NCBI GenBank assembly: GCA_937894775.1
Contig: CALAXC010000150.1
Span: forward strand, 1 to 7,704
DNA from: an uncultured Clostridia bacterium
GTDB taxonomy: Bacteria; Bacillota; Clostridia; Oscillospirales; CAG-272
Direction of reading: 5' to 3'
DNA: 7,704 nucleotides
Made by a program: the position numbers and the translations under genes
In this document: piece by piece, positions 6,010 through 7,704 of the stretch
Numbering within the stretch: the first letter of the stretch is position 1
How the letters are laid out: the number at the start of each line of letters is the position of its first letter
The notes under the pieces: generated by a model
Told to the model about the DNA's origin: nothing
What the model saw: the letters and a program-made list of their open reading frames with translations, nothing else
Database searches by the model: none

Positions 6010-7488
6010 ATGAGTGACGTAAACGTTACACTTTCCGAGCAGGAACAGGTAAGACGCGCAAAGCTTCAAAAGCTTGTAGACGAAGGTAATGATCCTTACG
6101 TAAAGACAAGATTTGACGTAAACGCATTTTCCGCAAATATAAAGGCGAATTTTGAAGAATACGAAGGCAAAGAGGTTACTATTGCAGGCCGTCTTATGTC
6201 CAGACGAGTTATGGGTAAGGCTTCTTTTGCGAATATAGCCGACAGAAACGGCAATATTCAGGCATACGTTACAAGACAGGACGTTGGCGAAGAAGATTAC
6301 GCATCCTTCAAGAAAGACTATGATATAGGAGATATAGTAGGTATTAAGGGTACAGTATTCAAAACAAACAGCGGAGAAGTATCGATACACGCAACAGCTA
6401 TCGAGCTCCTTTCAAAATCATTACGCCCGCTCCCCGAAAAATATCACGGACTTACCGACACAGATCTCCGTTACCGCCAGAGATACGTTGATCTTATAGT
6501 AAATCCCGAGGTTAAGGACACGTTTGTAAAGCGTTCTCTTATTTTAAGAGAGATCCGCGCATTCCTTGATGCAAGAGGATATCTTGAGGTAGATACACCT
6601 ATCCTCACTCCCTGCGAGATAGGAGCATCGGCACGTCCTTTTGTTACACACCACAACACACTCGATATGGATATGTACCTCAGAATCGAAACCGAGCTCT
6701 ATCTTAAGCGTCTTATAGTAGGCGGTATGGACAGAGTTTACGAGGTAGGAAGAATATTCAGAAACGAGGGAATGGACACAAAGCACAATCCCGAATTCAC
6801 ATCGGTAGAGCTTTATGAGGCTTATACAGATTTTCACGGAATGATGGATCTTGTTGAGGACCTCTATAAGCACCTCGCAAAAACCATTTGCGGTTCGCTC
6901 GTTATCCCCTATCAGGGACACGAAATAGATATGGGTAATTGGGAACGTCTTACAATGGTTGAGGCGGTCAAGAAATACGCAGGTGTAGACTATAACGATT
7001 GGGCAACCGACGAGGATGCTCGCGCAGCGGCAAAAGAAAAGCACGTAGAAATTCCCGCAAACGCAACAAAGGGTGCGGTACTTGTTGAATTTTTCGACGC
7101 ATACGTTGAAGAAAATCTTATTCAGCCTACGTTTATATACGATTACCCCGTTGAAAACAGCCCGCTTGCAAAGAGAAAGCCTAACGATCCCGCATTTACA
7201 GAGCGCTTTGAGTACTTTATAAACGCAACAGAGTTTGGAAATGCATTTTCCGAGCTTAACGATCCTATAGACCAGCGCAGAAGATTTGAGGATCAGGTAG
7301 CAGCAAAGAAGGCAGCAGAGCCTAATTCAAGTGCAGAAGTAGATTACGATTATATAACAGCGCTTGAATACGGTATGCCTCCCACAGGCGGACTTGGATT
7401 TGGAGTAGACCGTCTTGTAATGCTTCTTACAGACAGCGATTCAATAAGAGATGTTCTTCTCTTCCCAACAATGAAACCAAATAACTAA
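6010..7488 (+). CDS. lysS: Lysyl-tRNA synthetase, class II
   Basis: This 492-residue cytoplasmic enzyme charges tRNA-Lys with lysine using ATP, and its length is normal for bacterial LysS. An OB-fold anticodon-binding domain occupies about residues 55-145 (VTIAGRLMSRRVMGKASFANI). The class II core follows: motif 1 at about 175-201 (LREIRAFLDARGYLEVDTPIL), motif 2 at about 244-275 (R248, F250-R251-N252-E253, then HNPEFTSVELYEAY), and motif 3 at about 460-473 (GGLGFGVDRLVML, with R468). The ending RDVLLFPTMKP is typical of LysS. ATG 6010 has AGGAGA (5995-6000) with 9-nt spacing. It has its own consensus promoter and a strong terminator, so it can be expressed alone, although no terminator separates it from the upstream Cys-rich gene. 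No frameshift or missing motif is seen. Confidence 0.98.
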   Translation: MSDVNVTLSEQEQVRRAKLQKLVDEGNDPYVKTRFDVNAFSANIKANFEEYEGKEVTIAGRLMSRRVMGKASFANIADRNGNIQAYVTRQDVGEEDYASFKKDYDIGDIVGIKGTVFKTNSGEVSIHATAIELLSKSLRPLPEKYHGLTDTDLRYRQRYVDLIVNPEVKDTFVKRSLILREIRAFLDARGYLEVDTPILTPCEIGASARPFVTHHNTLDMDMYLRIETELYLKRLIVGGMDRVYEVGRIFRNEGMDTKHNPEFTSVELYEAYTDFHGMMDLVEDLYKHLAKTICGSLVIPYQGHEIDMGNWERLTMVEAVKKYAGVDYNDWATDEDARAAAKEKHVEIPANATKGAVLVEFFDAYVEENLIQPTFIYDYPVENSPLAKRKPNDPAFTERFEYFINATEFGNAFSELNDPIDQRRRFEDQVAAKKAAEPNSSAEVDYDYITALEYGMPPTGGLGFGVDRLVMLLTDSDSIRDVLLFPTMKPNN

Positions 7489-7496
7489 TAAAAAAG

Positions 7497-7536
7497 AAAA
7501 ACGCAGAACAGATCCCCATCTATTCTGCGTTTTTTT
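7497..7536 (+). terminator. Rho-independent terminator of lysS
   Basis: The arms ACGCAGAA (7501-7508) and TTCTGCGT (7523-7530) pair. One C-A mismatch follows, and then AGAT/ATCT (7510-7513/7518-7521) closes a CCCC tetraloop. Upstream A residues (7497-7500) extend the helix into the T tract (7530-7536). It begins 9 nt after the lysS stop. Confidence 0.95.
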
Positions 7537-7604
7537 AGATAGTTTTCACCAAGTATTTTTCCGACAGCCAATCTACGCAGAATGTACGCAAAATCCAACT
7601 TTAC

Positions 7605-7704
7605 CCGTCATCCTGAGCGGAGCAAAGCGGAGTCGAACTTTTTCGTCTTAGATCCCAAACGTCGCTGCGCTCCGTTTGCTCCTCACTGCGTTCGGAGTTC
7701 GACT
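7605..7704. repeat. Dispersed palindromic repeat, truncated by window end
   Basis: A segment starting CGTCATCCTGAGCGGAGC and continuing AAAGCGGAGTCGAAC matches, from memory, a sequence found in many copies between genes of diverse bacteria. Its arms recur inverted downstream: AGTCGAACT at 7631-7639 with AGTTCGACT at 7696-7704, and GGAGCAAA at 7619-7626 with TTTGCTCC at 7675-7682. The element therefore forms a large imperfect hairpin or two face-to-face copies, and it continues beyond the window. Nothing coding is seen in 7537-7704. Confidence 0.7.

Noticed and set aside
5986..6390. Minus-strand open frame of 134 codons over the start of lysS
   Set aside because: It lies opposite a secure lysS reading frame, and its Cys/Tyr/Phe-rich product resembles no family. 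It is a shadow frame.
6544..7044. Minus-strand open frame of 166 codons inside lysS
   Set aside because: It is fully antisense to the conserved class II core of LysS, with no independent evidence of expression.
7573..7590. Third copy of the terminator arm (ACGCAGAA at 7575-7582)
   Set aside because: An 8-bp match with no conserved flanks is likely chance or local duplication, and no second terminator forms there.

Overview
The window looks like a chromosomal housekeeping segment of a low-to-mid-GC Gram-positive anaerobe, most likely a clostridial lineage near the Ruminococcaceae/Oscillospiraceae. This rests on: an AbrB protein that opens like Bacillus AbrB but ends in a four-cysteine module, RNase J, AGGAG-type ribosome binding sites, sigma-A promoters with exact 17-bp spacers, and dispersed intergenic repeats of a kind common in gut clostridia. 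The assignment is an inference from remembered families; no database search was possible.

Layout. Positions 1-250 hold no convincing gene, only repeat-like, palindrome-rich DNA. A bidirectional-looking terminator (254-286) closes a minus-strand operon: an AbrB-type regulator (555-800) followed after 17 nt by a small zinc-ribbon protein (307-537), driven by a consensus promoter at 859-887. Divergently, 980-1264 encodes a 94-residue protein of unknown function with one C-terminal membrane segment. Next comes the rnj gene for ribonuclease J (1469-3145), with its own extended -10 promoter (1276-1304) and a leader of about 158 nt that can form several hairpins. A membrane-anchored SurA/PrsA-like foldase candidate follows (3305-5191), then a hairpin-forming insert-like sequence (5203-5250), a cysteine-rich protein of unknown function (5271-5927), a perfect sigma-A promoter (5938-5966) and lysS for lysyl-tRNA synthetase (6010-7488), which ends at a strong terminator (7497-7536). 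The last about 100 bases are a dispersed palindromic repeat cut by the window edge.

Functionally the genes cover RNA turnover (RNase J), tRNA charging (LysS), extracytoplasmic protein folding (SurA-like protein) and transition-state-type transcription control (AbrB). They do not form one pathway. Four proteins are poorly characterised or unusual: the Cys-tailed AbrB with its zinc-ribbon partner, the tail-anchored protein before rnj, and the cysteine-rich protein before lysS. I see no CRISPR array, tRNA, rRNA, complete insertion sequence, toxin-antitoxin pair or defence system. The best candidates for something undescribed are the structured rnj leader, the abrB/zinc-ribbon pair and the 48-bp inverted-repeat element at 5203-5250; none amounts to a demonstrated new system.
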